DNA from: Mesorhizobium sp. J428
GTDB taxonomy: Bacteria > Pseudomonadota > Alphaproteobacteria > Rhizobiales > Rhizobiaceae
DNA: 64,000 nucleotides
Assembly (NCBI RefSeq): GCF_024699925.1
Contig: NZ_JAJOMX010000001.1
Span: 3,696,001-3,760,000, forward strand
Reading direction: 5' to 3'
The translations under genes were made by a program, and so were the position numbers. Position 1 is the first letter of the stretch; each line of letters starts with the position of its first letter. Of the stretch, positions 26,837 to 35,445 are shown piece after piece. The notes beneath the pieces were generated by a model that saw nothing but the letters and a program-made list of their open reading frames with translations, was not told where the DNA came from and made no database searches.

Positions 26837-27907
26837 TTGGCTTCGGTTGCGATCCGCAACGTCTATAAATCCTTCGGTTCGGTCGAAATCCTGCATGGCG
26901 TCAGCGTCGATATCGACGATGGCGAGTTCGTCACGCTGGTAGGCCCGTCGGGCTGCGGCAAGTCGACTTTGCTTCGGATGATCGCTGGTCTCGAAGGCAT
27001 CAGCGGGGGCGAGATCGCCATCGGCGGCCGTGTCGTCAACCACGTCGCGCCGAAAGAGCGCGACATAGCCATGGTGTTCCAGAACTACGCGCTCTATCCG
27101 CACATGACGGTCGGCGAGAACATGGCCTTCTCGCTGATGCTCAAGAATGCGCCCAAGGCCGAGAGGGAGGAGCGCGTGCGGCGTGCCGCCGAGATCCTCG
27201 GCCTCACGCCGCTACTCGATCGCTATCCGCGACAGCTGTCAGGTGGCCAAAGGCAGCGGGTCGCCATGGGCCGCGCCATCGTCCGCGACCCTCAGGTGTT
27301 TCTCTTCGACGAGCCGCTATCCAACCTCGACGCGAAATTGCGCGTCGCCATGCGTGCCGAGATCAAGGAACTGCACCAACGGCTGAAGACCACCACGGTC
27401 TATGTCACGCACGATCAGATCGAGGCCATGACGATGGCCGACAAGATCGTCGTGATGCATGACGGCATCGTCGAGCAGATCGGCAAGCCTCTCGAACTTT
27501 ACGACCGGCCCGGCAACCTGTTCGTTGCGAGTTTTATCGGCTCGCCCGCGATGAATCTGCTGAAGGGCAGCATCGGCGCTGACGGTGCGCCCGCCTTCCA
27601 CGGCGCCGGCGGTATCCGATTGCCGCTAGATGGTTCGACGCCCGCGGCGCCCGGCGACGCCGTCGTGCTCGGCGTGCGCCCCGAGCATTTGCGGCTTGCC
27701 GAAAGCGGCTTGCCGGTCACCGTTGCCGTGGTCGAGCCGACCGGCTCGGAACTGCAGGTCATCGGGCGCACGCCTGGCGGCGATGAGGTCGTCGCCAACT
27801 TTCGAGAGCGTCACGAATTGCGGCCGGGCGACGTGATCCATCTCGATGCGGAGCCGCGGCTCGTGCATCTTTTCGACGCGGAAGGGGGGCAGAGGCTTGC
27901 CGCCTGA
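26837..27907 (+). CDS. Sugar ABC transporter ATP-binding protein (MalK/UgpC type, CUT1)
   Basis: Cytoplasmic ATPase (356 aa) that powers the CUT1 importer encoded downstream. The nucleotide-binding domain (1-240) has Walker A GPSGCGKST, Q-loop VFQNYALYPHMTV, signature [15 protein letters not shown], Walker B FLFDEPLSNLD and switch THDQIEAMT. The C-terminal TOBE/OB regulatory domain contains LGVRPEHLRLAESG. The TTG start at 26837 is set by GGGAGG 5 bases upstream and gives the usual MASVAIRNVYKSFG opening. Being first in the operon, ahead of the binding protein, is a less common but known gene order. Confidence 0.93.
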   Translation: MASVAIRNVYKSFGSVEILHGVSVDIDDGEFVTLVGPSGCGKSTLLRMIAGLEGISGGEIAIGGRVVNHVAPKERDIAMVFQNYALYPHMTVGENMAFSLMLKNAPKAEREERVRRAAEILGLTPLLDRYPRQLSGGQRQRVAMGRAIVRDPQVFLFDEPLSNLDAKLRVAMRAEIKELHQRLKTTTVYVTHDQIEAMTMADKIVVMHDGIVEQIGKPLELYDRPGNLFVASFIGSPAMNLLKGSIGADGAPAFHGAGGIRLPLDGSTPAAPGDAVVLGVRPEHLRLAESGLPVTVAVVEPTGSELQVIGRTPGGDEVVANFRERHELRPGDVIHLDAEPRLVHLFDAEGGQRLAA

Positions 27908-27915
27908 GCGGCGGC
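27900..27915 (+). terminator. Small GC hairpin overlapping the ATPase stop codon
   Basis: GCCGC-type arms flank the TGA stop (27900-27904 against 27910-27915). It is too short and lacks a U tract, so any effect would be mild, such as message processing between the ATPase and the binding-protein gene. Confidence 0.25.
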
Positions 27916-27968
27916 GGGAGTTTTCGGCAAAGCAGAACTGACACATCGCCAAAGGAGGAGACAAGACG

Positions 27969-29292
27969 ATGAGATTCACCAGACGTGACATCATCCGCAC
28001 CGGCGCCGGCGCGGCCGCAGGGTTGGTCGGCAGTCAGTTGATTGGGCGGCCGGCCTTCGCACAGGCCGAACCCAACTATACGCCTGAGCCGGGCGCGTCG
28101 CTTCGCGTGCTGCGCTGGTCGCCCTTCGTTCAGGGCGACGAAGATTCCTGGATCGCCAACACCAAGAAGTTCACCGAGGCGACCGGCGTGCAGGTGCGCA
28201 TCGACAAGGAGAGCTGGGAGGATATCCGTCCCAAGGCCGCAGTGGCGGCCAATGTGGGCTCCGGCCCGGATATCATGTGGGTGTGGTTCGACGATGCCCA
28301 CCAGTATCCCGACAAGCTCATGGATGTCACCGATCTCGCCGACTATCTCGGCGGCAAGTACGGTGGCTGGTACGAAGGGGGCAAGGGCTACGCCACCAGG
28401 GACGGCAAGTTCATCGGCCTGCCGCTGGCGGCGATCGGCAATGCCATCGTCTATCGAGAGAGCTGGGTAAAGGAAGCCGGCTTCTCCGAATTCCCCAAGG
28501 ACACGGCGGGCTTCCTCGAACTCTGCAAGGCGCTGCAGAAGATCGGCCATCCCGCCGGCTTCACGCATGGCCACGGCGTTGGCGACGGTAACAATTACGC
28601 CCACTGGCTGCTGTGGAGCCATGGCGGCAAGATGGTCGATGAGAGCGGCAAGGTGGCGATCAACAGCCCTGAGACCGCCAAATCGATCGAATATGCCATG
28701 GAGCTGTACAAGACTTTCATCCCCGGCACCGAAAGCTGGCTCGACGTCAACAACAATCGCGCGTTCCTGGCGGGCGAACTCGGCGTCATCGCCAACGGCA
28801 TCTCGGCCTACCGAACCGCCCAGATCAACAAGGATAGCGATCCGAAGCTGGCTGAGATCGCGAAGGACATCCGCACTACCAACCTGCCGATCGGCCCCGT
28901 CGGCCAGTCGGTCGAGCTGCATCAGACCACAACGGCAGTGATCTTCAACTACACGCCCTATCCGAACGCCGCGAAGGCCTATCTCAAATTCATGTTCGAG
29001 AAGGAACAGATGGCCGACTGGATCGAGAAGTCGCTCGGCTATTGTTGCCAGTCGCTGAAGGCCTATGCCGACAATCCGGTCTGGAGTGCCGACCCGAACG
29101 CCGCTGCCTATTCTCGCGCTTCCGAGACGCTGCGCCCGAATGGCTATGCCGGCCCGCTCGGCTATGCGTCTGCCGCCACCATGGCCGACTACGTCCTGGT
29201 CGACATGCGCAGAAGCGGTCACAGGGGCGGCGACTCCGCAGGAGGCAATGGAAAAGGCCGAGAAGCGCGCCAACAGGTATTATCGGGTGTAG
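27969..29292 (+). pseudogene. Sugar ABC transporter extracellular solute-binding protein (family 1), frameshifted near the 3' end
   Basis: Periplasmic sugar-binding protein of the MalE-like cluster. It starts with a twin-arginine-type signal (TRRDIIRTGAGAAAGLVGSQ...FAQA) and has the normal NTKKFTEATGVQVRIDKESW and GPDIMWVWFDDAH segments. In the last 30 codons the frame changes at about 29208-29211: MADYVLVDM is followed in the next frame by AEAVTGAATPQEAMEKAEKR and ANRYYRV, the standard family ending, with a stop at 29292. One extra base (or two missing) explains it. Without the shift, the protein would carry about 60 foreign residues. Probably functional if the shift is an artefact. Confidence 0.85.
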
Positions 29293-29381
29293 GCGTCAGG
29301 CTGAACCTAACTCTGCGTTACCGCGTCAAGAGCATCCCTCCCATGGACAGGGAAGGTTCGACCCGTTGCTGCGGCGCCTCC

Positions 29382-29410
29382 CGCCCTCCCTCGTGAATCA
29401 AGGGAGGGCG
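29382..29410 (+). terminator. Intercistronic hairpin after the second binding-protein gene
   Basis: CGCCCTCCCT (29382-29391) pairs with AGGGAGGGCG (29401-29410), a perfect 10-bp stem with a 9-base loop, 90 bases after the binding-protein stop and before the permease genes. It mirrors the hairpin at 5390-5414 in the first sugar operon and probably sets the excess of binding protein over membrane subunits. Confidence 0.65.
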
Positions 29411-29452
29411 CCAAGTGAGGCCGGTTGGAGCGTGTCAGATTGAGGAGTGGCC

Positions 29453-30391
29453 ATGGCTACCGCCGTCACCGCTGCAAAACCAATTCCGGTAAGCCGTTCT
29501 CGGCTCTCCGAGAGCCGCGGCTTCCTGGCCATGTGGTTCATGCTGCCGGCGGCGGTGCTGCTGATCGTCTTCCTGACCTACCCGCTGGGGCTGGGCGTCT
29601 GGCTTGGTTTCACCGACACCCGCGTCGGCCGCGAGGGCATCTTCATCGGGCTGGAGAACTACGAATATCTCTGGGACGACTCGATCTTCTGGCTCTCGGT
29701 GTTCAACACGCTTCTCTACACGATCACCGCGTCGATCCTGAAATTCGCGCTCGGTCTCTGGCTCGCCTTGATCCTCAACGAGAACCTGCCGCTGAAGTCC
29801 TTCTTCCGGGCAATTGTGCTTTTGCCCTGGGTGGTGCCCACCGTGCTGTCGGCGATCGCCTTCTGGTGGATTTACGATTCGCAGTTCTCGATCATCTCAT
29901 GGGCACTGATCGAACTCGGACTGATCGACCACCGCATCAACTTCCTGGGCGACCCGAACAACGCCCGGGCCGCCGTCATCGCCGCCAATGTCTGGCGCGG
30001 CATCCCTTTCGTGGCGATCACGCTGCTCGCCGGCCTGCAGACCATTCCGCAGTCGCTCTACGAGGCCGCGACGATTGACGGCGCCAGCCGCTGGCAACTG
30101 TTCCGCTGGGTGACGCTGCCGCTGCTCACTCCGATCATCGCCATAACGATGACCTTCTCGGTCCTGTTCACGTTCACCGACTTCCAGCTCATCTATGTGC
30201 TGACGCGCGGCGGTCCGGTCAACGCTACCCATCTGATGGCGACGCTTTCCTTCCAGCGCGGCATCTCCGGCGGCCAGCTCGGCGAAGGCGCGGCGATCGC
30301 AGTGGCGATGATCCCCTTCCTGCTGGCCGCCATCCTGTTCAGCTATTTCGGGCTGCAGCGCCGGCGCTGGCAGCAGGGCGGAGGCGACTAG
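29453..30391 (+). CDS. Sugar ABC transporter permease (MalF/UgpA type)
   Basis: Inner-membrane permease (312 aa) of the BPD_transp_1 family with six helices, the first at WFMLPAAVLLIVFLTYPLGL. The EAA loop that contacts the ATPase reads YEAATIDGASRWQLFRWVTL. ATG at 29453 is preferred: GAGGAG stands 5 bases upstream, whereas the in-frame GTG at 29447 overlaps it. It is separated from the binding-protein gene by about 160 bases containing a hairpin and is followed one base later by its partner permease. Confidence 0.92.
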   Translation: MATAVTAAKPIPVSRSRLSESRGFLAMWFMLPAAVLLIVFLTYPLGLGVWLGFTDTRVGREGIFIGLENYEYLWDDSIFWLSVFNTLLYTITASILKFALGLWLALILNENLPLKSFFRAIVLLPWVVPTVLSAIAFWWIYDSQFSIISWALIELGLIDHRINFLGDPNNARAAVIAANVWRGIPFVAITLLAGLQTIPQSLYEAATIDGASRWQLFRWVTLPLLTPIIAITMTFSVLFTFTDFQLIYVLTRGGPVNATHLMATLSFQRGISGGQLGEGAAIAVAMIPFLLAAILFSYFGLQRRRWQQGGGD

Positions 30392-30392
30392 A

Positions 30393-31286
30393 ATGGCTGT
30401 GACTGAGACTCGCTCCCCCAACCAGGGCGACGATGGAGGCATGGGTTATCTGCAAAGCATGCCGCGCCGCGTCGTCACTATCTACGTGCCGCTTGCCATC
30501 TTCGTCTTTGTGCTGCTGTTCCCGTTCTATTGGATGGCGATCACGGCGGTGAAGCCGAACGAGCAGATGACCAATTTCAACGACTACAGCCCGTTTTGGG
30601 TGGTCGGCCCCACGCTGGAACATATCCGTTACCTGCTGTTCGACACCTCCTATCCAGGCTGGCTGCTGAACACGATCGTGATCTCGGTCGCCTCGACCTT
30701 CCTGTCGTTGCTTGCCGCGGTGTTCGCCGCATATGCGATCGAGCGGCTGCGCTTTTCCGGGTCGCGGCAAGTGGGGCTGGCAATCTTCCTCGCCTATCTG
30801 GTGCCGCCCTCGATCTTGTTCATTCCGCTCTCCGTGATGGTGTTCAAACTTGGTCTCTACGACACGCCTTTCGCGCTGATCCTGACATATCCCACTTTCC
30901 TGGTGCCGTTCTGCACCTGGCTGCTGATGGGCTATTTCCGCTCGATTCCGTTCGAGTTGGAAGAATGCGCGCTGATAGACGGCGCAAGTCGCTGGCAGAT
31001 TCTGACCAAGATCATCCTGCCGCTGTCGGTGCCGGGGCTGATCTCGGCCGGCATCTTCGCCTTCACGCTGTCGTGGAATGAGTTTATCTACGCGCTGACG
31101 TTCATCCAGTCGTCGGAGAACAAGACCGTGCCCGTCGGCGTGCTGACGGAGCTCGTACGTTCCGACGTCTACGAGTGGGGGGCGCTGATGGCCGGAGCGC
31201 TTATCGGTTCTCTGCCGGTCGTGATCCTCTATTCCTTCTTCGTGGAGCACTACGTCTCGTCCATGACCGGTGCCGTGAAGGAATAG
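30393..31286 (+). CDS. Sugar ABC transporter permease (MalG/UgpE type)
   Basis: Second CUT1 permease (297 aa), pairing with the MalF-type subunit. It has six hydrophobic segments beginning at VVTIYVPLAIFVFVLLFPFY and the EAA motif LEECALIDGASRWQILTKII. It begins one base after the upstream stop and is the last gene of the operon. No catabolic genes accompany the operon, so the substrate (a disaccharide, polyol or glycerol-phosphate-like solute) cannot be told from the window. Confidence 0.92.
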   Translation: MAVTETRSPNQGDDGGMGYLQSMPRRVVTIYVPLAIFVFVLLFPFYWMAITAVKPNEQMTNFNDYSPFWVVGPTLEHIRYLLFDTSYPGWLLNTIVISVASTFLSLLAAVFAAYAIERLRFSGSRQVGLAIFLAYLVPPSILFIPLSVMVFKLGLYDTPFALILTYPTFLVPFCTWLLMGYFRSIPFELEECALIDGASRWQILTKIILPLSVPGLISAGIFAFTLSWNEFIYALTFIQSSENKTVPVGVLTELVRSDVYEWGALMAGALIGSLPVVILYSFFVEHYVSSMTGAVKE

Positions 31287-31654
31287 GCCTCGGCTCAGGC
31301 ATCGAAGTGCCCATTGCTCAGGAGACCGAGAGCCGACGAGCCTCCAGGCACGTTGTCAGACAGCCGTTTCGAAAGGTCGACTTCGCGGTGCCGGGCAAAC
31401 GACTGCCCAGGCAATATCGGGTTCACGCCGGATTGGGGGCGCCGCGTCAACGCAAGGGCCCCCAAACTGTCCGTCGTCAAAGGCCTTTGGCACAGCTGGC
31501 GGCGTAAATTAACAGACAGCCAGCCTCGTCTCCGGCCGGTTTCGGGCGGCAGGTTTGCGGGTCTTCATCTGTGCCATGGCGGATTCGCCACTGCCGCCCC
31601 TGAATCCGCGCTTTCCGATGGGCGACGTTTGCCTTGCCGCATGCTCACCTTGCC
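31287..31654. other. 368-base gene-free stretch
   Basis: No gene, repeat or clear terminator is recognised between the permease stop and the convergent SnoaL-like gene. Codon-like composition in places suggests decayed coding sequence, but no family could be named. Confidence 0.3.
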
Positions 31655-32032
31655 CTAGCCGCTTGTTCTATTGAGCAATACCCAGAGGCGCGAAATTCTC
31701 CCGTCGACGACTTCGGCCATATCAGCTCCCGTGACGGCAACCGGTCCGCCTTGGGGGCCGGCTTCCCAGTGCAATACACCCATGCCGTGATGCCCGACCG
31801 CGTTGCCGACAGGCGTGAAGCGGAAGTCGGGGCCGAACCGTTCCAGAAGAGCACCGGCGACGGCGGAGATTGCCGCGCGACCCTCCAGGACAGCGTCTGG
31901 CTCGTACATGATGGGATTCGCAACGAACAGTTCGCCGATCGCCGCTTCGCGTCGAGCGCTATCGCGTTCATTAAAGACGCGTGCGAGATTGCTGCCAAGC
32001 AGCGCGTTAAAATCGGGCTCATCGATCGACAT
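31655..32032 (-). CDS. SnoaL-like / NTF2-fold protein
   Basis: Small cytoplasmic protein (125 aa) with the cone-shaped NTF2-like fold used by many isomerases, hydrolases and binding proteins. Typical elements are ARVFNERDSARREAAIGELF, the MYEPDAVLEGRAAIS segment and the FTPVGNAVGHHGMGVLHWEA strand pair. The start at 32032 (MSIDEPDFNALLG) has AGAGG about 10 bases upstream. It ends a minus-strand operon with an SDR and an ene-reductase remnant, divergent from a LysR gene, a layout common for detoxification or secondary-metabolism loci. The substrate is unknown. Confidence 0.82.
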   Translation of the reverse strand: MSIDEPDFNALLGSNLARVFNERDSARREAAIGELFVANPIMYEPDAVLEGRAAISAVAGALLERFGPDFRFTPVGNAVGHHGMGVLHWEAGPQGGPVAVTGADMAEVVDGRISRLWVLLNRTSG

Positions 32033-32116
32033 TTGTCTATTGCCTCTTGTTGTGCGGGTCGAGCGGCAGCCTCGGGCCACCAGCGGCGCCGGACTGTCGG
32101 TTGCGGAATTCCTGTT

Positions 32117-32317
32117 TCAGGGGTGCAGAGCGCGCGCCTCAGCGGCGCCTCCCATGAAAGGGTAGTCTACATAGCTCTCCGGTCCTAGTGTGAACCACGT
32201 TCCACGAGCGTCGGGCAAGAGGGCGCGCATGCCTCGAGCACGAGTCATCGGCGCCATAAGGATGCGGTTGGGGGACGTCATGGCGTCAGGCCGAATCGGG
32301 TCGGGAAGGCTTGGCAT
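32117..32317 (-). pseudogene. Old yellow enzyme family ene-reductase, internal deletion remnant
   Basis: A 66-codon frame that joins both ends of an NADH:flavin oxidoreductase. The first part, MPSLPDPIRPDAMTSPNRIL then MAPMTRARG, is the classic FMN-binding N terminus. The last part, GTWFTLGPESYVDYPFMGG, resembles the classic C terminus. About 300 central residues of the usual 360 are missing, and the join is in frame around a GCATGC sequence near 32227. It cannot bind flavin and is presumably non-functional. It still has a ribosome-site-like AGGGGA and sits neatly between its operon neighbours. Confidence 0.7.
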
Positions 32318-32336
32318 AACAAATCCCCTAACAAGA

Positions 32337-33059
32337 TCAGACCAGGCGGGAAGCGCCGTCGACGTGCAGGACCTCGCCATTCATGAAGCCGTTGCTCATG
32401 AGAAAGACGACGGCGGCTCCGACTTCGTGCGGCGTGCCGAGCCGATGAAGGGGGAGCTTTTCCTTCAGTGCCTCGACATATGCTTGGCGGCCGTCCCCCA
32501 GGGCGCGGGCGAGCAGCGGCGTATCGGTCGTGCCGGGCGCGATTGTATTGAAGCGGCGAGGCGCCATTTCCAGCGCCAGGCCGCGGCCGAGCGCCTCCAT
32601 CGCTGCCGAGGCGGCAGCCAGCACCGCTGTGCCGTAAGCGGTCGGACGGTCGGACAGAGCGCCCGAGATGAAGGTCACCGACCCAGCGGCGTCGAGCCGG
32701 TCGCCCAGCGCGCGAAGTGCATGGACCGCTGCCCAAATGCGCTCATCGAACGCTCGCCTCAGATGCCCGACGTCAGCCTCCAGAATCGTGCCGGCGACGA
32801 AGGTGCCGGCCAGGAGCACCAAATGATCGACGCGATCGATCTCCGCGAGTGCAGCCGCAGTGGTTTCGGGCTTGGTCACATCGGCGGCACGCCAGCCGGC
32901 GAAGCCGTTCTCGGCGGCGATCCGCTCGGCACCGATGGCATCGAAGCCAATCACGATCACCGTTGCGCCCGCCGCCTTGGCTTGCTGGGCTGTCGACAGC
33001 CCGATGCCGGAGGTGCCTCCGAAGATGACGACGGAGCGATCCTTGAGCGTTTCATTCAT
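32337..33059 (-). CDS. SDR family oxidoreductase lacking the usual active-site Lys
   Basis: Rossmann-fold short-chain dehydrogenase (240 aa). The cofactor motif is GGTSGIG at residues about 14-20, with DRVDHLVLLAG in place of NNAG. The active-site region reads SGALSDRPTAYGTAVLAAAS: Ser and Tyr are present, but the Lys of YxxxK is replaced by Val. The PGTTDTPLLARAL segment is normal. ATG at 33059 is chosen over an upstream TTG. It is divergent from a LysR gene and first in the operon with the ene-reductase remnant and SnoaL-like gene. It may be a weak or non-catalytic enzyme. Confidence 0.85.
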   Translation of the reverse strand: MNETLKDRSVVIFGGTSGIGLSTAQQAKAAGATVIVIGFDAIGAERIAAENGFAGWRAADVTKPETTAAALAEIDRVDHLVLLAGTFVAGTILEADVGHLRRAFDERIWAAVHALRALGDRLDAAGSVTFISGALSDRPTAYGTAVLAAASAAMEALGRGLALEMAPRRFNTIAPGTTDTPLLARALGDGRQAYVEALKEKLPLHRLGTPHEVGAAVVFLMSNGFMNGEVLHVDGASRLV

Positions 33060-33163
33060 GCGCCGGGCCTTGTTTGGAGCGCACAACGAGCGCAGCTGAA
33101 ATGACCCTACGAAGAAGAGCGTAGCTTGATAATCTGGGCCGTATTCGCTTTAATTATTCCGCG

Positions 33164-34138
33164 ATGGAACAAATCACTCTCGACCGCCTTACCGGCCTGA
33201 TTGCCTTCGCGCGTGCCGGCTCGGTGGGCAGCTACACCGCGGCGGCGCGAACTTTGGGCGTCTCGCCCTCTGCGATCAGCAAGAGCGTGCAACGCCTGGA
33301 GCGTCACCTCGGCGTGCGCCTGTTCAGCCGGACGACCCGCTCGTTAACCCTCACGCCGGAAGGACGGGACCTTCACGAACGCACTCTTCGCCTGCTGCGC
33401 GAGGCGGAAGCAATCGAGCAAGCTGCGCTCGCCGCCCGGGCCGAGCCAGCCGGCGTTCTGAAGGTCACCGCGCCCCTGCCTATCGGGGTGCATATTCTGG
33501 CACCGGCCCTGCCGCGCTTCAGGGCGCGCCATCCAAAGCTTTCGATCGATCTGAGGCTGGGTGACCGCTTCGCCGACTTGATCGAGGAGGGCATCGACGT
33601 AGCCATCCGCGTTGGAGATCTCGCCGACTCCCGCCTGATCTCGCGATCACTCGCGCCGCACAATGTCTGCGCGTTCGCATCTCCAGATTATCTGGCGCGG
33701 CGCGGAACACCGCGGAGTCCCGCCGATCTCGACGACCATGATTGCGTGAATTTTCGTTTCCAAAGCTCGGGGCAGGCCCTGCGCTGGTCTTTTTCGCAAG
33801 GCGATCGCACCTTCGACATCTTGCCGGATGCGGCCATTATCACAGACGTCAGCGACGCGGTCGCGGCGATCCTGGCCGCCGGAGGCGGTATTGGAATTTC
33901 GCCCAATTACGTCGTCGCGAGTTATGTCGATAGGGGGAAGCTTGTCCCGCTTCTGCAGGACTATATCGCGCCGCGCTCCACGATCACCGCAGTCTGGCCC
34001 GAAAGTCGCCGGGCAAGCCCCAACGTCAAGGCATTTATCGATTTTTTGAGCGAGCTCTTCCCAGGTGAGACGGCTTGGGATGCCACGGTACGAGCGAAAT
34101 ACAGCGCGTCATCACTTCTCGCAGGCGACGTGCCGTAG
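33164..34138 (+). CDS. LysR family transcriptional regulator
   Basis: LysR-type regulator (324 aa) with the N-terminal winged helix (ARTLGVSPSAISKSVQRLER) and a periplasmic-binding-protein-like effector domain (about 95-300), of the CrgA-like group, with FSRTTRSLTLTPEGRDLHE and the central VAIRVGDLADSRLISRSLAP. It is divergent from the SDR operon with a 104-base intergenic region, the standard LysR layout, and should control that operon. The AT-rich ATAATCTGGGCCGTATT stretch is a candidate binding region. The effector is unknown. Confidence 0.93.
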   Translation: MEQITLDRLTGLIAFARAGSVGSYTAAARTLGVSPSAISKSVQRLERHLGVRLFSRTTRSLTLTPEGRDLHERTLRLLREAEAIEQAALAARAEPAGVLKVTAPLPIGVHILAPALPRFRARHPKLSIDLRLGDRFADLIEEGIDVAIRVGDLADSRLISRSLAPHNVCAFASPDYLARRGTPRSPADLDDHDCVNFRFQSSGQALRWSFSQGDRTFDILPDAAIITDVSDAVAAILAAGGGIGISPNYVVASYVDRGKLVPLLQDYIAPRSTITAVWPESRRASPNVKAFIDFLSELFPGETAWDATVRAKYSASSLLAGDVP

Positions 34139-34274
34139 CGTGGCGTTCGGCCGAGATGACGGCATGATTTGGTGCGGACTTGTTGTCGGCATACCGGCGG
34201 GCATGCGCATTGGATCAGTGCTCTGATCGGCACAGCGCCTGCGCAATCCCGGCGTATTGAATGGCGGACGATCA

Positions 34275-34313
34275 GGATGCGGAAGGCCTCGAAAAACTTG
34301 CCCAATCCTGCAG
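34275..34313 (-). promoter_or_regulatory. 39-bp AraC-type operator, copy A
   Basis: Read on the minus strand it runs from CTGCAGGATTGGGCAAGTTT to GCATCC. It matches copy B (40271-40309) in 29 and copy C (40373-40411) in 27 of 39 positions, without gaps. It lies 65 bases upstream of the AraC-family gene, pointing away from it. Confidence 0.65.
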
Positions 34314-34378
34314 TTGGCGATATGTTTTCAATTGAGGGTCGGGTTCTGCGCTGGCCTTGAAACCTTCCGGAGGTGCGT

Positions 34379-35299
34379 GTGCCGCCATCGCTGTTCGGGG
34401 CAGTCACCGCCTATATCGAGGCCCAGGGTGGAGGGCAGGGCGTGTTCCCGACGCCGCTTGGCGGCTTCAATATCGTCCGCTCCTTCAAGGAAAGAATGCG
34501 GATGCGGCAGGTTTACAAGCCGTCCATCTGCGTCGTGCTCCAGGGAGCGAAGGAAATCATCCTCGGGGAAGACACAATTCGTTACGGCACAATGGAGTGC
34601 CTGGCAGTCGGCATGACGCTGCCGGCGACGGGGCACATCGTCGAGGCGAGCCCGGATGCGCCATATACCGGCTTAACCCTTGAGCTGGACGTGGCCATGA
34701 TCCGCGACGTGCTGGAACAGCTCGAAGTGCCTCCGGCGCCCCCGACCGGTTCCGGTCCGTGCCTGTTCGTGCGGCCGGTCGATGAGCCTTTGGCCGAGTG
34801 TGTCTTCCGCCTTCTGCGGATGTGCGAGACGCCACAGGCAATCCCGATCCTCTTTCCGTCCGTCATGCGCGAGATCTGCTACTGGCTTTTGAGCGGTCCG
34901 AACGGCGGCGAACTCTGCAAGCTGGTCGAGCCCGAGTCGAACACTGCGCGGATCGCGAAAGCCCTTCATCTCATGCACGAGGACATCGCCCGGACGCTGC
35001 GTATGGAGGAATTGGCGGACGTGGCGCGAATGAGCCTTTCGTCGTTCCATCAGCATTTCAAGGCGATGACTTCGATGACGCCGCTGCAGTTCCAGAAGCA
35101 GTTGCGTCTTCTCGAGGCACGGCGCCTGATGGTGACTGAGGACGCAAGCGTCACCGAGGCCGCCTATCAGGTCGGGTACGAAAGCGCGTCCCAGTTCAGC
35201 CGCGAATATTCCCGGACGTTTGGCATCGCTCCGAAGCGCGATGTCATGAACCAGCAACGCCTGTACAGCGAATATGTAGGCAGAATGCAGACTGCATAG
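34379..35299 (+). CDS. AraC family transcriptional regulator (AraC_N type)
   Basis: Regulator (306 aa) with an N-terminal AraC_N cupin-like domain (VYKPSICVVLQGAKEIILGE; TLPATGHIVEASPDAPY) and a C-terminal double helix-turn-helix (MEELADVARMSLSSFHQHFK; EAAYQVGYESASQFSREYSR). The GTG at 34379 is preferred because GGAGG sits exactly 5 bases upstream; the GTG at 34373 overlaps it. Members of this group usually activate a neighbouring reductase or dehydrogenase operon in response to aldehydes or similar electrophiles. A 39-bp repeat next to this gene recurs twice 6 kb away before the molybdenum-hydroxylase and MFS operons, its probable targets. Confidence 0.93.
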   Translation: MPPSLFGAVTAYIEAQGGGQGVFPTPLGGFNIVRSFKERMRMRQVYKPSICVVLQGAKEIILGEDTIRYGTMECLAVGMTLPATGHIVEASPDAPYTGLTLELDVAMIRDVLEQLEVPPAPPTGSGPCLFVRPVDEPLAECVFRLLRMCETPQAIPILFPSVMREICYWLLSGPNGGELCKLVEPESNTARIAKALHLMHEDIARTLRMEELADVARMSLSSFHQHFKAMTSMTPLQFQKQLRLLEARRLMVTEDASVTEAAYQVGYESASQFSREYSRTFGIAPKRDVMNQQRLYSEYVGRMQTA

Positions 35300-35445
35300 T
35301 TGCTAGACCATGCCTTGAGAGGGACTGCTCCCGTGAACAATGCCAGGAGCGGCTCTTTCGGTGATCCCGATCGCTTGTCGGCTTATGCGATGTCTCGGAC
35401 CTGGGCGCCGTCGCTCAACTGGCGGCGGTCCTGCCAAGCGCGGCT

